From: Fidelibacterota bacterium
Lineage (GTDB): Bacteria > Fidelibacterota > Marinisomatia > SCGC-AAA003-L08 > GCA-002704045
Direction of reading: 5' to 3'
DNA length: 12,833 nucleotides
NCBI GenBank assembly: GCA_002704045.1
Contig: PAFF01000013.1
Span: forward strand, 1 to 12,833
The notes beneath the pieces are model-generated. The model was not told the origin of the DNA. It worked only from the letters and a program-made list of their open reading frames with translations, and searched no databases. The number at the start of each line of letters is the position of its first letter. Position 1 is the stretch's first letter. Made by a program: the position numbers and the translations under genes. Below, piece after piece: positions 1 to 8,270 of this stretch.

Positions 1-1084
1 CACTTTTATAGTCTTCAAATTCGGTAAGTTTATTTTTTAATTCTTCATGATCTCTTTCTATTCGTTTCTGCTGGGTCGTCAGTATCCTGCTTTCTTCTTT
101 AATTGATTTATCAGCATTCTGAATAATTCTTAATGACTTTGATTTTTCAATTTCAAATTGTTTAATTTTTTCATTATATTTCCCATCATTAGTTTTATTG
201 TCGGATAATATTTTCTCATATTCCCAATCAAGTAATTCAAAATTTTTATTCAAATCCAAATTATTTCTTACCTCGTCTAGTTTCTGTTTAACTTTAAAAA
301 GATTATCTTCATTATAATCATCTACCAATGAAAGAAGTGATTGGTATATATTTCTAAATTCTTTATTAATTAAAATTTCATTCTCTAAAATATTTTCATT
401 TAAACGAGTACTGAACAGATCTTTTGAGTAGAAATCACTCAGATATTTTTCAAATTCATCTTTTTCTAGTTTTTTTGACAAATATTTATTTAAGATTTCT
501 TTAGTTTTCTCTGGATTATTTTGAAATGTATTGAGGCTAATAAATAAAAAATTATTATAATTGCAGTTTTTTATAATTTCCAAAATGTAAATAGACCATA
601 AACATAAACCGTAAGTTATACTTGTTGTATCTCTTCTAAGCATTGAAAGTGAAACTTCTATTGGATTCCTTAACAAACAAATATATTTTGTTCTGACCTG
701 AATTTCAGAAAATACTTTTTTCCAAAAATTTATTAATATAGAAAATCTGGGATCTTTTAGGATTATTTTGTTGTTTTGAAAAAGCTTATTTCTGATTAAT
801 TTTTTAGCTAAGTCTAAATTGACGTCAGTAATAATTTTGCTATTTTGCAACTTATTGTCGATAAATTGATTTTTATTCCAAGTGAAATTAACTGATTTCA
901 ATAATTTTTCGTTAAAGTCAATTATGTCCTTGTCTTCAAAATAACCTTTCTGATTGTATTTATTTTTAGGAATTAAGTTTTCTGTGAATTCATAACCATA
1001 GCATGATACAAATTTTGCGAATAAGCTTGTACCACTTCTATGTGGTCCCAAAATAATTATAACCTCCACTTCATTTTGCGACAT
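1..1084 (-). CDS. Sulfotransferase-family protein with C-terminal coiled coil (partial, C-terminus outside window)
   Basis: The frame starts at ATG (complement of 1082-1084) and stays open for 361 codons to the left edge, so the C-terminus is missing. The N-terminus has a PAPS 5'-phosphosulfate-binding loop, GPHRSGTSLF (residues 13-22). A KDPRFSIL segment follows at about 110-117, and a 3'-phosphate-binding-like strand CLLRNPIEVSLSMLRR at about 136-151. These are the usual landmarks of bacterial sulfotransferases, which move sulfate from PAPS to a hydroxyl group. From about residue 285 the sequence becomes charged and heptad-like, rich in K, E, Q and I/L, which suggests a long coiled coil. 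Such tails often link to further domains, so the full protein may be a fusion. It lies 10 bp downstream of rmlC and is probably the last visible gene of the operon. No clear Shine-Dalgarno is present, so translation may be coupled. The sugar or lipid acceptor cannot be told. Confidence 0.82.
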   Translation of the reverse strand, partial: MSQNEVEVIIILGPHRSGTSLFAKFVSCYGYEFTENLIPKNKYNQKGYFEDKDIIDFNEKLLKSVNFTWNKNQFIDNKLQNSKIITDVNLDLAKKLIRNKLFQNNKIILKDPRFSILINFWKKVFSEIQVRTKYICLLRNPIEVSLSMLRRDTTSITYGLCLWSIYILEIIKNCNYNNFLFISLNTFQNNPEKTKEILNKYLSKKLEKDEFEKYLSDFYSKDLFSTRLNENILENEILINKEFRNIYQSLLSLVDDYNEDNLFKVKQKLDEVRNNLDLNKNFELLDWEYEKILSDNKTNDGKYNEKIKQFEIEKSKSLRIIQNADKSIKEESRILTTQQKRIERDHEELKNKLTEFEDYKS

Positions 1085-1094
1085 AATATAGTCT

Positions 1095-1643
1095 TTAATT
1101 AAATAAATTTGATCTTGTAAGTATAAGTCCTTTTTTATCTTTTTCTGATAAAATTTTTTCGTTTGCATTTGGCCATTCGATTCCAATACTCTCATCATTC
1201 CAAATAATTGTATTCTCATTTTCTCTTGAGTAGTGATTTGTGGTTTTATAATGAATACAAGCCTCATCACTTAAAACTAAATAACCATGTGCAAATCCAG
1301 ATGGTATCCAAAACTGTTTTTTATTTTCTGAAGATAGCTCAACTCCAACCCATTTCTTAAATGTTTGTGAGCTTTTTCTTATATCTACAGCAACATCGAA
1401 TATCTTGCCTTTAATAACTCTTACTAATTTACCTTGCTCGAAAGGCTTAGATTGAAAATGAAGGCCACGTAAAACATTTTTAGAACTTAAACTTTGATTG
1501 TCCTGAACAAAATTGATTGGTTTTCCTACTACTTCCTCAAATATTTTTTTGTTGTAGCTTTCAAAGAAATAACCTCGATCATCATTAAATACTTTAGGCT
1601 TTAAAATTTTTAAGTCTTTAATAAAACATTCTTCTATATACAT
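1095..1643 (-). CDS. rmlC: dTDP-4-dehydrorhamnose 3,5-epimerase
   Basis: This cytoplasmic enzyme catalyses the third step of dTDP-L-rhamnose synthesis, epimerising C3 and C5 of dTDP-4-keto-6-deoxyglucose. Its 182 aa is the normal family length, and the fold is a cupin-type beta barrel. Family signatures are visible: the N-terminal FNDDRGYFFESYN stretch (19-31), VLRGLHFQ with R59 and catalytic-type H62, GKLVRVIKGKIFDVAVDIR (71-89), the PSGFAHGYLVLSD block (114-126), and Y132 and Y138 of the catalytic-tyrosine region. The ATG start is only 3 bp after the rmlA stop. No good ribosome-binding site precedes it, so coupled translation is likely. The order rmlB-D-A-C matches the classic rfbBDAC arrangement of rhamnose clusters. 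The gene looks intact. Confidence 0.95.
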   Translation of the reverse strand: MYIEECFIKDLKILKPKVFNDDRGYFFESYNKKIFEEVVGKPINFVQDNQSLSSKNVLRGLHFQSKPFEQGKLVRVIKGKIFDVAVDIRKSSQTFKKWVGVELSSENKKQFWIPSGFAHGYLVLSDEACIHYKTTNHYSRENENTIIWNDESIGIEWPNANEKILSEKDKKGLILTRSNLFN

Positions 1644-1646
1644 AAG

Positions 1647-2510
1647 CTATTTAATTAACGATTTTAAATATTGGCCATACTCATTATTTATTTTTTTTGC
1701 AATTTTGTTAAGTTCATTTTTTGTGATCCAACCTTTGTTATAGGCAATTTCTTCAGGACATGCTATTTTAATTCCTTGTCTTTCTTCGAGTACAGAGACA
1801 TACGTGCTTGCCTCTAGTAAAGATTTGTGAGTGCCTGTATCAAGCCAAGCACTACCTCTACTAATTATATTAACTGATAATTTATTTTTTTTCATATAGA
1901 CTGTATTTAGATCAGTTATCTCAAGCTCTCCTCTTTTTGACGGCTTTAATGATTTAGCATACTTACTGGCATTTTTGTCATAAAAATATAAACCAGTTAC
2001 AGCATAGTCAGAGTTAGGTTTTGAGGGTTTTTCTTTTATTGAAATTGCTTTACGGTTTTTACTAAATGTTACAACGCCATATCTGTGAGGATCTTTCACT
2101 TTGTATGCAAAAATTGAAGCACCAGTCTTAGTACGATTAGCTTTATTAAGTGATGATTGAAAGTCAGTGCCATAGAATATATTATCGCCTAAAATCATCA
2201 CAGATGGATGGCCATTTAAGAAATCTTCAGCTATGATTAATGCTTGAGCTAAGCCCTCAGGTTTCATTTGCACCTTGTAATTTAACTTTATACCAAGGTT
2301 TTTTCCGTTGCCTAAAAGATTCTGAAATAAATTTATGTCTTCGGGGGTACTAATAATCAGTATCTCCTTTATATTTGCAAGCATGAGAGTAGAAAGAGGA
2401 TAATAGATCATTGGTTTATCATAAACAGGGAGGAGTTGTTTGCTGACAGACTTTGTGCTAGGAAAAAGACGTGTCCCTGATCCTCCCGCTAAAATAATTC
2501 CTTTTCTCAT
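1647..2510 (-). CDS. rmlA: Glucose-1-phosphate thymidylyltransferase
   Basis: This enzyme makes dTDP-glucose and pyrophosphate from dTTP and glucose-1-phosphate, the entry step and usual feedback-control point of the dTDP-rhamnose pathway. The nucleotide-binding signature LAGGSGTRL is at residues 7-15, followed by KQLLPVYDKPMIYYPLS (24-40). The metal-binding aspartate lies in ILGDNIFYG (D109), EKP is at 160-162, and the second metal aspartate is in WLDTGTH (D224). The 287-aa length is typical. A good Shine-Dalgarno, AAGGA (complement of 2516-2520), sits 5 bases before the ATG. It is preceded by a 74-bp gap, the largest inside this operon, which may allow independent tuning or carry a weak internal promoter. 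The gene looks complete. Confidence 0.96.
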   Translation of the reverse strand: MRKGIILAGGSGTRLFPSTKSVSKQLLPVYDKPMIYYPLSTLMLANIKEILIISTPEDINLFQNLLGNGKNLGIKLNYKVQMKPEGLAQALIIAEDFLNGHPSVMILGDNIFYGTDFQSSLNKANRTKTGASIFAYKVKDPHRYGVVTFSKNRKAISIKEKPSKPNSDYAVTGLYFYDKNASKYAKSLKPSKRGELEITDLNTVYMKKNKLSVNIISRGSAWLDTGTHKSLLEASTYVSVLEERQGIKIACPEEIAYNKGWITKNELNKIAKKINNEYGQYLKSLIK

Positions 2511-2584
2511 TCAATTCCTTTTCAAAATTTTGCTTTTTTAATTTTACGTAAGGTTTTAATTTAAAAATATTCTTGATGTATATA

Positions 2585-3469
2585 TTAATATTTGTTTTCT
2601 GTTAAATCTTTTAAGATTTTGTTTAATCCCAATTCCCAATTTTCTAATTCTAAACTTAAATCCTCCTTTATTTTTGCGTTTGATAATAAACTATTAAGTG
2701 GCCTTCTAGCTTTAGTTTTAAAATCTTTAGTTTTGACTGGATTTATATTATTACTTTTTAACAATACTTTTTGATTTTGACTCTCTAAAAAACTCACTAC
2801 TTTCTGGGATATTTCATACCAGCTGGTTGAGCCATCAGGAACTAAGTGATATATTTCTTGCTTATTAAGAAAACTCTCTTTTAAAAATTCTTTTAAAATC
2901 CTAGTTATAAAATGTGTTGAGGTGGGCACACCAATCTGATCGCTGACAACGTTCAGTTCACTATTTTTTTTAGATAAATCAAATATTTTACTAATAAAAT
3001 TGTTTCCTGAAGAGGATATAACCCAGCTAATTCTAAAAATTATGAATTTGCAACCTGAATTAATTATATATTTCTCCCCAAGTAATTTTGAATTGCCATA
3101 CTGATTAATTGGATTTGTCATTTCATTTTCTTTATAAGGCTTGTCAGATTTCCCATCAAATACATAGTCAGTTGAAAAATGAATTAATAAAGCATCAATT
3201 TCTTTTACTGCGTCCGAGATTATACGCAGTGCTTCTCCATTGATTATGAATGCTTTGTCTCTCTCTTTTTCAGCTAAATCAACATTAGTATATGCTGCAG
3301 CGTTTATTATAACCTTTGGTTTAATTTCAAAAATAATTTTTTTTAAGATATCTGGATTACAAAAATCAGCTTCGCTTTTTTTTAAAAAGATAAATTCTTT
3401 ATTTTCTCTGAAATCTCTAAAAAGTTGACTTCCAAGCTGTCCACTTTTTCCAAAGACTAGAATTTTCAT
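2585..3469 (-). CDS. rmlD: dTDP-4-dehydrorhamnose reductase
   Basis: This is the last step of dTDP-L-rhamnose synthesis, NAD(P)H-dependent reduction of the 4-keto group. The 294-aa short-chain dehydrogenase/reductase (extended type) has an N-terminal Rossmann motif GKSGQLG (7-13). The STDYVFDG block contains S99, T100 and D101. The catalytic pair Y124 and K128 lies in YGNSK. The INAAAYTNVDLAE block (55-67) is characteristic of RmlD. The C-terminal part has the RRPLNSLLSNAK segment that ends most family members. Its ATG overlaps the rmlB stop (ATGA arrangement, four shared bases), a strong sign of translational coupling. No defects are seen. Confidence 0.95.
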   Translation of the reverse strand: MKILVFGKSGQLGSQLFRDFRENKEFIFLKKSEADFCNPDILKKIIFEIKPKVIINAAAYTNVDLAEKERDKAFIINGEALRIISDAVKEIDALLIHFSTDYVFDGKSDKPYKENEMTNPINQYGNSKLLGEKYIINSGCKFIIFRISWVISSSGNNFISKIFDLSKKNSELNVVSDQIGVPTSTHFITRILKEFLKESFLNKQEIYHLVPDGSTSWYEISQKVVSFLESQNQKVLLKSNNINPVKTKDFKTKARRPLNSLLSNAKIKEDLSLELENWELGLNKILKDLTENKY

Positions 3470-4518
3470 TTCTTTAAAAAAGACTCTTTCTTTTCTTTTT
3501 CATATATTTGATTAACCCAAGTTTGATTATCTAAATACCACTGAACTGTTTTAGTAATGCCAGTTTCAAATGTTTCTTTTGGAGACCAATGACATGCTTG
3601 TTGTATTTTGTTTGAGTCAATGGCATATCGTTTATCATGTCCAGGTCTATCATTGACATATTTTATCAATTGCTCATATTTCATGCCATCTTCTCTTTTA
3701 ACCAATAAGTCTAGCCTATTACATATCAATCTAATAATATCAATATTTTGCATTTCATTGTTTCCACCAATATTAAAAACCTCAAAAGGAACTCCATAAT
3801 TCAGTACATCTTTTATTGCATTACAATGATCATCAACATATAACCAATCACGAATTTGCTTACCATCGCCATAAACAGTTATTGGTAAATTGCGTAAAGC
3901 ATTATTGATTACTAAAGGTATTAATTTTTCTGGATATTGAAAAGGCCCATAGTTGTTTGAGCAATTAGTTATAAGAGAGGGTAATTTATAGGTTTTATTA
4001 TAAGCTCTTACCAAATGATCGCTTGAAGCTTTACTCGCAGAATAAGGGCTATTTGGTTTGTAGTTATTTTCTTCAGTAAAAGGGCTTTCTGACTCGTGTA
4101 ACGAACCATAGACCTCATCTGTTGACACATGCAAGAATCTGAATTTTGCTTTCTCCTGTGAAGATAAGCTAAGCCAATATTTCTTACTTACTTCAAGTAG
4201 ATTATATGTTCCGTTTATATTTGTTTTAATAAAATCATCTGGACTTTTTATACTTCTATCAACATGACTTTCAGCAGCAAAATTTATTACAGCTCTAACT
4301 TTAAATTTATAAAATAATTCTTCGTAAAACTCTGGCGAGTTAATATCAGTTTTGATGAAAGTATACCTTTTGTCTTGATCAAATATATCTAAATTTGATC
4401 TGTTTCCAGCATAAGTTAAGGCATCAATGTTTATTAACTTCTCATCAGTGTCTGAAAACCAGTTAAGTACAAAATTGCTGCCAATAAAACCAGCTCCTCC
4501 AGTTACAATAATTGTCAT
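3466..4518 (-). CDS. rmlB: dTDP-glucose 4,6-dehydratase
   Basis: This enzyme is the second step of the rhamnose pathway. It converts dTDP-glucose to dTDP-4-keto-6-deoxyglucose with tightly bound NAD. Key features of the 350-aa protein are the NAD-binding GGAGFIG (7-13), DALTYAGN (32-39, typical of RmlB), the catalytic STDEVYG with T133, D134 and E135, and SPYSASKASSDH with Y159 and K163. Downstream come NCSNNYGPFQYPEKLIP, the sugar-nucleotide block GDGKQIRDWLYVDDH, and RPGHDKRYAID near the C-terminus. These distinguish it from UDP-sugar epimerases. It starts 4 bp after the glycosyltransferase stop, with AAAAGG (complement of 4529-4534) about 10 bases before the ATG. The reverse-strand order B-D-A-C is standard. 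Confidence 0.96.
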   Translation of the reverse strand: MTIIVTGGAGFIGSNFVLNWFSDTDEKLINIDALTYAGNRSNLDIFDQDKRYTFIKTDINSPEFYEELFYKFKVRAVINFAAESHVDRSIKSPDDFIKTNINGTYNLLEVSKKYWLSLSSQEKAKFRFLHVSTDEVYGSLHESESPFTEENNYKPNSPYSASKASSDHLVRAYNKTYKLPSLITNCSNNYGPFQYPEKLIPLVINNALRNLPITVYGDGKQIRDWLYVDDHCNAIKDVLNYGVPFEVFNIGGNNEMQNIDIIRLICNRLDLLVKREDGMKYEQLIKYVNDRPGHDKRYAIDSNKIQQACHWSPKETFETGITKTVQWYLDNQTWVNQIYEKEKKESFLKK

Positions 4519-4522
4519 AAAA

Positions 4523-5443
4523 TTACAGCCTTTTAAAAATTATTCCAATTATTAATGCTATATGACCGAAATATGTTTGCCTATAAAATTTAATTTTTTT
4601 TAGATTAATTATAACTTCGAACCAACTATAATTACGAACTATTTGAAGATGTTTAATAGCTTGTTTAGCTTCTAGTGAAAGTTGATCATCTATTTTATTT
4701 AAAATAATTAAATTTTGATTAATCCATTTCTTTAAATCACCCCTTAAAAAATAAAAAATCCTTTTAATTCTCGAAAAGAACATCATATTATTTCCAATTT
4801 TATTATTCTCATGCTGTCTATAGAATACTGATGTCCATTTGTCATAATTGACCTTGCCGCTTACTGACGTAACAATCAAATATATTAACCAATCATGACT
4901 TACAATTTTATCATTTGTACCAATACGTGAGACTATTTCGAAAGTTTTCCTATTAAATATCATCGTATTTCCTCCTGCGATACTTTGAACTAAAGCATTG
5001 AAGATGGATGGTTTCTTGGAAAATAAAGGAGAATTGCCAATAACATTATTTTTAGTATCTATTAACTTTGTTCTAGAGCAATACAACAATGCATTTGACG
5101 GTTCTTCCTTTGAAAGAAATTCTATTCCTTTGGTTAACTTATTTGGATCCCAAATATCATCCTGGTCAGCAAAAGCATAATAACTTGATTTAGATGAGCT
5201 ATTGCATAAAAGTGAAAGAAAATTTTTGCTAAATCCATTTCCAGGTCCATTCACAATTTGCATCTTTTCTCTGCCCCATTTTATCTGAAATTCTTTTAAT
5301 ATTTTTACTGTTTTATCAATTGATTTATCGTCAGATACGATAATATTCCAGTTTTTAAAGGTTTGATTTTCAATAGAAATTAATTGCTCCTCAAGAAATC
5401 GACTTCCATTATATGTACACATCAAAATTGTTATCTCTGGCAT
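4523..5443 (-). CDS. Family 2 glycosyltransferase, probably rhamnosyl- or related sugar transferase
   Basis: This is a cytoplasmic or membrane-peripheral GT-A enzyme that adds a sugar from a nucleotide donor to a growing glycan. The N-terminus, ITILMCTYNGSRFLEEQLISI (4-24), is the standard GT2 start. DD at 38-39 binds the nucleotide, and the FADQDDIWDP block (91-100) carries the DxD-type metal site; this DQDDxW form is common in rhamnosyltransferase-like O-antigen enzymes. A SIAGGNTMIFNR region and SHDWLIYLI follow, as in the same subgroup. The C-terminal ~80 residues are basic and hydrophobic, which suggests membrane association. It is the first gene of the minus-strand operon, 4 bp before rmlB, so dTDP-rhamnose is a reasonable donor guess but is not shown. 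AAGGGAG lies about 16 bases before the ATG, farther than usual; no better in-frame ATG exists upstream. Confidence 0.87.
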   Translation of the reverse strand: MPEITILMCTYNGSRFLEEQLISIENQTFKNWNIIVSDDKSIDKTVKILKEFQIKWGREKMQIVNGPGNGFSKNFLSLLCNSSSKSSYYAFADQDDIWDPNKLTKGIEFLSKEEPSNALLYCSRTKLIDTKNNVIGNSPLFSKKPSIFNALVQSIAGGNTMIFNRKTFEIVSRIGTNDKIVSHDWLIYLIVTSVSGKVNYDKWTSVFYRQHENNKIGNNMMFFSRIKRIFYFLRGDLKKWINQNLIILNKIDDQLSLEAKQAIKHLQIVRNYSWFEVIINLKKIKFYRQTYFGHIALIIGIIFKRL

Positions 5444-5662
5444 GTTAAAATGGTATCTACTCCCTTGAATGGATCATGTTCTATATTGATTTTATAGTAA
5501 AGTTTAATAAATTATTACTAATTAATAATATTTAAGATTGCTAATTAAATACAAAAACTAAAATATCATTAAATTTTTTATTATAATTGAATTTTCTGTG
5601 TTAGTATCTGGTATTGCCGAAAAATAAACATTTTTTTAAAATATCAAAGGTTAATATAATCA
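5444..5662. promoter_or_regulatory. Divergent intergenic promoter region
   Basis: This 219-bp, extremely AT-rich spacer lies between the minus-strand rml operon and the plus-strand methyltransferase, so promoters for both must lie here or overlap the genes. ATTATAAT at 5580-5587 is a perfect palindrome that supplies a consensus TATAAT -10 on both strands, but neither direction has a good -35 at 16-18 bp. For the plus gene an alternative is TTGAAT (5587-5592), 16 bp, TGGTAT (5609-5614). The plus gene has AAAGG (5646-5650) 12 bases before its ATG. In such AT-rich DNA chance -10 matches are common, so exact promoter positions are uncertain. Confidence 0.4.
5511..5529. repeat. Short AT-only inverted repeat (ATTATTA, 5-bp gap, TAATAAT)
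   Basis: A perfect 7-bp dyad with a 5-bp spacer sits in the divergent promoter region, about 70 bp upstream of the glycosyltransferase start. It could be an operator for a small helix-turn-helix regulator. It consists only of A/T apart from one base in the spacer, so chance is a serious alternative in this background. Confidence 0.25.
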
Positions 5663-7183
5663 ATGAATAAGGAACTTCTAGAAAATTTATTAAATACTTT
5701 TGGAGCCCAATTTGGAGAAATTGCATGGTATGACCTAGAATACGATGACCCAAGAGTATCTGAAATGGTAAGACATCAGACTCATGAAATCAAAGAAGCA
5801 ATAAAAGAAAATTTTTCCGATGTAGAATTTAAAGATTTAAGAGTTTTAGAAGTTGGTGCATACCGACACCACAATATGCATATAATTAATCATGATTATG
5901 GTTGCAAAACTACAGCGACAGACATTTCAGCCGCTTCATTAAATATGGGAAAAATTAGAGCAGAAAAGGAAAATATTAATTCAAATGCAACATTGGTTGC
6001 ATGCGACTTTCACGATTTACCTTTTTCAAATAATCATTTTGATGTTGTCTACATTGCATCTTCAGTTCACCATACTTGGAAAACTGAAGTCGTATTAAAT
6101 GAATTATTAAGAGTTACAGCACCAGGTGGGATCATAATTTTGTCTAATGAGCCAGTAAAAAGAGAGCTTTGCTTTTATCAATTTAGATCAAATCGCATAG
6201 AAAAGTTTTGTTCATGGGAAAAAAAAGTACATGATTCAAATCTCATGTTTACTATCTCATCTCCGGTTATTGGTTCGCGTGATGAGGAAATATTTGGAAT
6301 GATAGAAAACGATCGTATTCCTTGGTCAGTTTATGAGAATTTTTTTCAGAAAGTCCAAATTTTAAAAAGAGATTTAGTGCCGGTTATGGGAGCCTTTGAG
6401 AATAAAATCATAAATGAAAAGTGGCGGGTGGATCGTATTGCTGAAGAAATTGAGATAAAACTTGAAAATTTGAGAGAATCTTTTGATCGTACTGCTCAGT
6501 CTCTAAAGTTTAGCCTGCCCTCTAAAGATAATGTTTATGCATTAGTAAACGATCAGTCTAAACTTTTAAATCAAGTATATGAAGAAACTGGAGAAGATGG
6601 GAAAGTTTATTCTTCGCAACTGTTTGGTGCTTCAATGAAGGCAGTTGTAAGAAAAACTATTAACTCTGATCGCTCGATAGAGCTATTTAGACGCAAAATA
6701 AATCTTCTAGATGATATATATGTGGAATCTCCATATTTAGAAAATATTGAGGTTGGTATCGACAAAATTGAATTACCAACCTTTAACAAAAAAAATAAAT
6801 ATGATTTAGAAAAAATATTTAATCCTGATCAATGGACTATGTTAGAAGAGTCAAACGGAGACTATTATTCAATGTCGATGAATACTGAAAAAGGCTCAAT
6901 TCATTTGCCTGAAAGTTCAATGATGGGATTAATATTGCTGAGATTTTATGCAGTGTCTATTCCAGAAAAGAACTATAATGTTGTTTTTAAAATTGGAGAT
7001 TTAGAAATAGGATCTCAAGAAATAATATTATCTGAAACGAAAATTGTTTACTTATTAGTGCCTGCTAAAAAAACTGAAATACTGGTAAAAGCAATTTTTA
7101 ACGAGGAAAAGGATGGTAAAGAGTTCACTCATCATATTCGATTAGCAGTTTGCAAGAGAGTCCCAATTAAGTTTTCTCAATGA
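5663..7183 (+). CDS. Two-domain protein: N-terminal SAM-dependent methyltransferase, unrecognised C-terminal region
   Basis: The 506-aa protein has a class I methyltransferase core at about residues 55-165. Motif I is VLEVGAYRHHN (61-71), which keeps the E and first G but replaces the rest of GxGxG with bulky residues. D87 in TATDIS is the likely ribose-binding acid. CDFHDLPFSNNHFDVVYIASSVHH (114-137) and LLRVTAPGGIIIL (148-160) are typical of type 11 methyltransferases. The acceptor is unknown. Residues ~200-390 look helical and charged. Residues ~395-500 look rich in beta strands, perhaps a sandwich or carbohydrate-related module, but I do not recognise the family. The gene stands alone on the plus strand between two minus-strand genes, only 9 bp from the convergent neighbour, which suggests insertion as a cassette. 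A sugar O-methyltransferase role is inferred from context. ATG is chosen because AAAGG precedes it by 12 bases. Confidence 0.75.
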   Translation: MNKELLENLLNTFGAQFGEIAWYDLEYDDPRVSEMVRHQTHEIKEAIKENFSDVEFKDLRVLEVGAYRHHNMHIINHDYGCKTTATDISAASLNMGKIRAEKENINSNATLVACDFHDLPFSNNHFDVVYIASSVHHTWKTEVVLNELLRVTAPGGIIILSNEPVKRELCFYQFRSNRIEKFCSWEKKVHDSNLMFTISSPVIGSRDEEIFGMIENDRIPWSVYENFFQKVQILKRDLVPVMGAFENKIINEKWRVDRIAEEIEIKLENLRESFDRTAQSLKFSLPSKDNVYALVNDQSKLLNQVYEETGEDGKVYSSQLFGASMKAVVRKTINSDRSIELFRRKINLLDDIYVESPYLENIEVGIDKIELPTFNKKNKYDLEKIFNPDQWTMLEESNGDYYSMSMNTEKGSIHLPESSMMGLILLRFYAVSIPEKNYNVVFKIGDLEIGSQEIILSETKIVYLLVPAKKTEILVKAIFNEEKDGKEFTHHIRLAVCKRVPIKFSQ

Positions 7184-7192
7184 AATTTATAC

Positions 7193-8143
7193 TTACTTTG
7201 AGCATCTAAATATTAGCTGAGGGGATAGTAAACCTTTTGTAAATGACTGATAAATTTCAATTCTTACATTTTTGAAACCTTTGTCCTTTAATGTATCAAT
7301 GACGTCCCAACCAAAATCCGTGAAAACTAAAGAACCTTTTTCTGACAATGGGTTTCCATGATATTCAGCTGGTTTAATATGATTAATCTCACCATTTTTA
7401 TCTAAAAAGGCTCTTATTTCTGACACATATGTTCCAGAATAAAAAGGAATAGTAAAAATAAATTGTCCATTTTTTTTTAAAACTCTATTACATTCACTAA
7501 AAGCTTTACCTGGATCTGGAATATGTTCAAAAACTTCATTACTTACGATTATATCAACTGAGTTATCAGAGAAACTCAAATTTTCACAATCTTCATGACG
7601 AATATCATCATAATAAGATCCACCTATGTGACTAGAGGACAAGTACTCACTTCCAATAACCTCAGCATTTTTAAAATATTCATTTACAAAATTAAAGTAA
7701 ACTGTGATTTGCTCCATCAAATAAACTTTACGCTTAAGATTGGTTATCATTTGCTTAAGTATAGAAATGCTTAATCTCTGACGACTATTTAATTGACATT
7801 GAGAGCACTCAAGTCTTTCTCTAAGGTTATGAATGTATAAATTTTTTTCCATTCTACCTCCCCATTTCATATCTACAGAAAAGTGAGTATCAACCTCACA
7901 TACATTACAATAGCCAGGAAAAGTGTATTCTTGAAAGTTGAATTTTTCTCTATGGTGAATTAAATCTTGATCATATTTAAAGCCATAACTTGATTTAATA
8001 TAATGATCATAAATGAGTTTGCAGTCTGTTTTAAATAAGGGAATTATCTTTTTTTTGTTTATACGACAGCTTATCCAATAAAAAACTTGATAAAACTGAA
8101 TTTGAATAAGTCTTTTAAACAAAATTATAAATTTTTTAAACAT
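7193..8143 (-). CDS. Methyltransferase-like protein with zinc-ribbon-type cysteines
   Basis: The 316-aa protein has a hydrophobic, basic N-terminus (about 1-32) that could contact the membrane. It then has two CxxC pairs: CNVC (79-82) in an FPGYCNVC context, and CSQC (113-116) followed by LNSRQR. Together these suggest a bound zinc. The C-terminal half carries the late methyltransferase motifs: SFSDNSVDIIVSNEVFEHIPDPGKAF and the NRVLKKNGQFIFTIPF strand. The expected glycine-rich SAM loop is absent; instead VYLMEQITVYFNFV precedes a VIGSEYL strand. Proteins of this layout occur in polysaccharide clusters, where the MEQIT-like segment seems to replace motif I; this is from memory of the family pattern. 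Substrate and even activity are unproven. No Shine-Dalgarno is seen. It converges on the preceding gene and diverges from gmd. Confidence 0.72.
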   Translation of the reverse strand: MFKKFIILFKRLIQIQFYQVFYWISCRINKKKIIPLFKTDCKLIYDHYIKSSYGFKYDQDLIHHREKFNFQEYTFPGYCNVCEVDTHFSVDMKWGGRMEKNLYIHNLRERLECSQCQLNSRQRLSISILKQMITNLKRKVYLMEQITVYFNFVNEYFKNAEVIGSEYLSSSHIGGSYYDDIRHEDCENLSFSDNSVDIIVSNEVFEHIPDPGKAFSECNRVLKKNGQFIFTIPFYSGTYVSEIRAFLDKNGEINHIKPAEYHGNPLSEKGSLVFTDFGWDVIDTLKDKGFKNVRIEIYQSFTKGLLSPQLIFRCSK

Positions 8144-8270
8144 GTGAACAATTAAACTATATATTCTATAAAACTATTAATATTAAATTAGATATATTAA
8201 AAAAATTTATTGGTTAATTACTGTAGTAACTGATATACTTAATTTTTACAAAGAATGTATAATGTATTAA
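8144..8270. promoter_or_regulatory. Divergent intergenic region with a consensus -10 abutting gmd
   Basis: This 127-bp AT-rich spacer lies between the minus-strand methyltransferase and gmd. On the plus strand a perfect TATAAT is at 8258-8263, only 7 bases before the gmd GTG. The -35 at 17 bp is poor (ATACTT, 8235-8240), and CTGATA (8230-8235) is too far at 22 bp. Transcription from this -10 would begin at or next to the start codon. A two-codon frame ATG-TAT-TAA (8262-8270) ends exactly at the GTG. No clear promoter is visible for the minus-strand gene. Confidence 0.42.

Noticed and set aside
2592..3799. Short plus-strand frames opposite rmlD and rmlB
   Set aside because: They lie entirely antisense to strongly supported genes, resemble no protein, and have no start signals.
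4998..5180. 60-codon plus-strand frame opposite the glycosyltransferase
   Set aside because: It overlaps the conserved DQDDIW region of the real gene on the other strand and has no support of its own.
6607..6789. 60-codon minus-strand frame inside the two-domain methyltransferase gene
   Set aside because: It is antisense to a long intact coding region and looks like a shadow of it.
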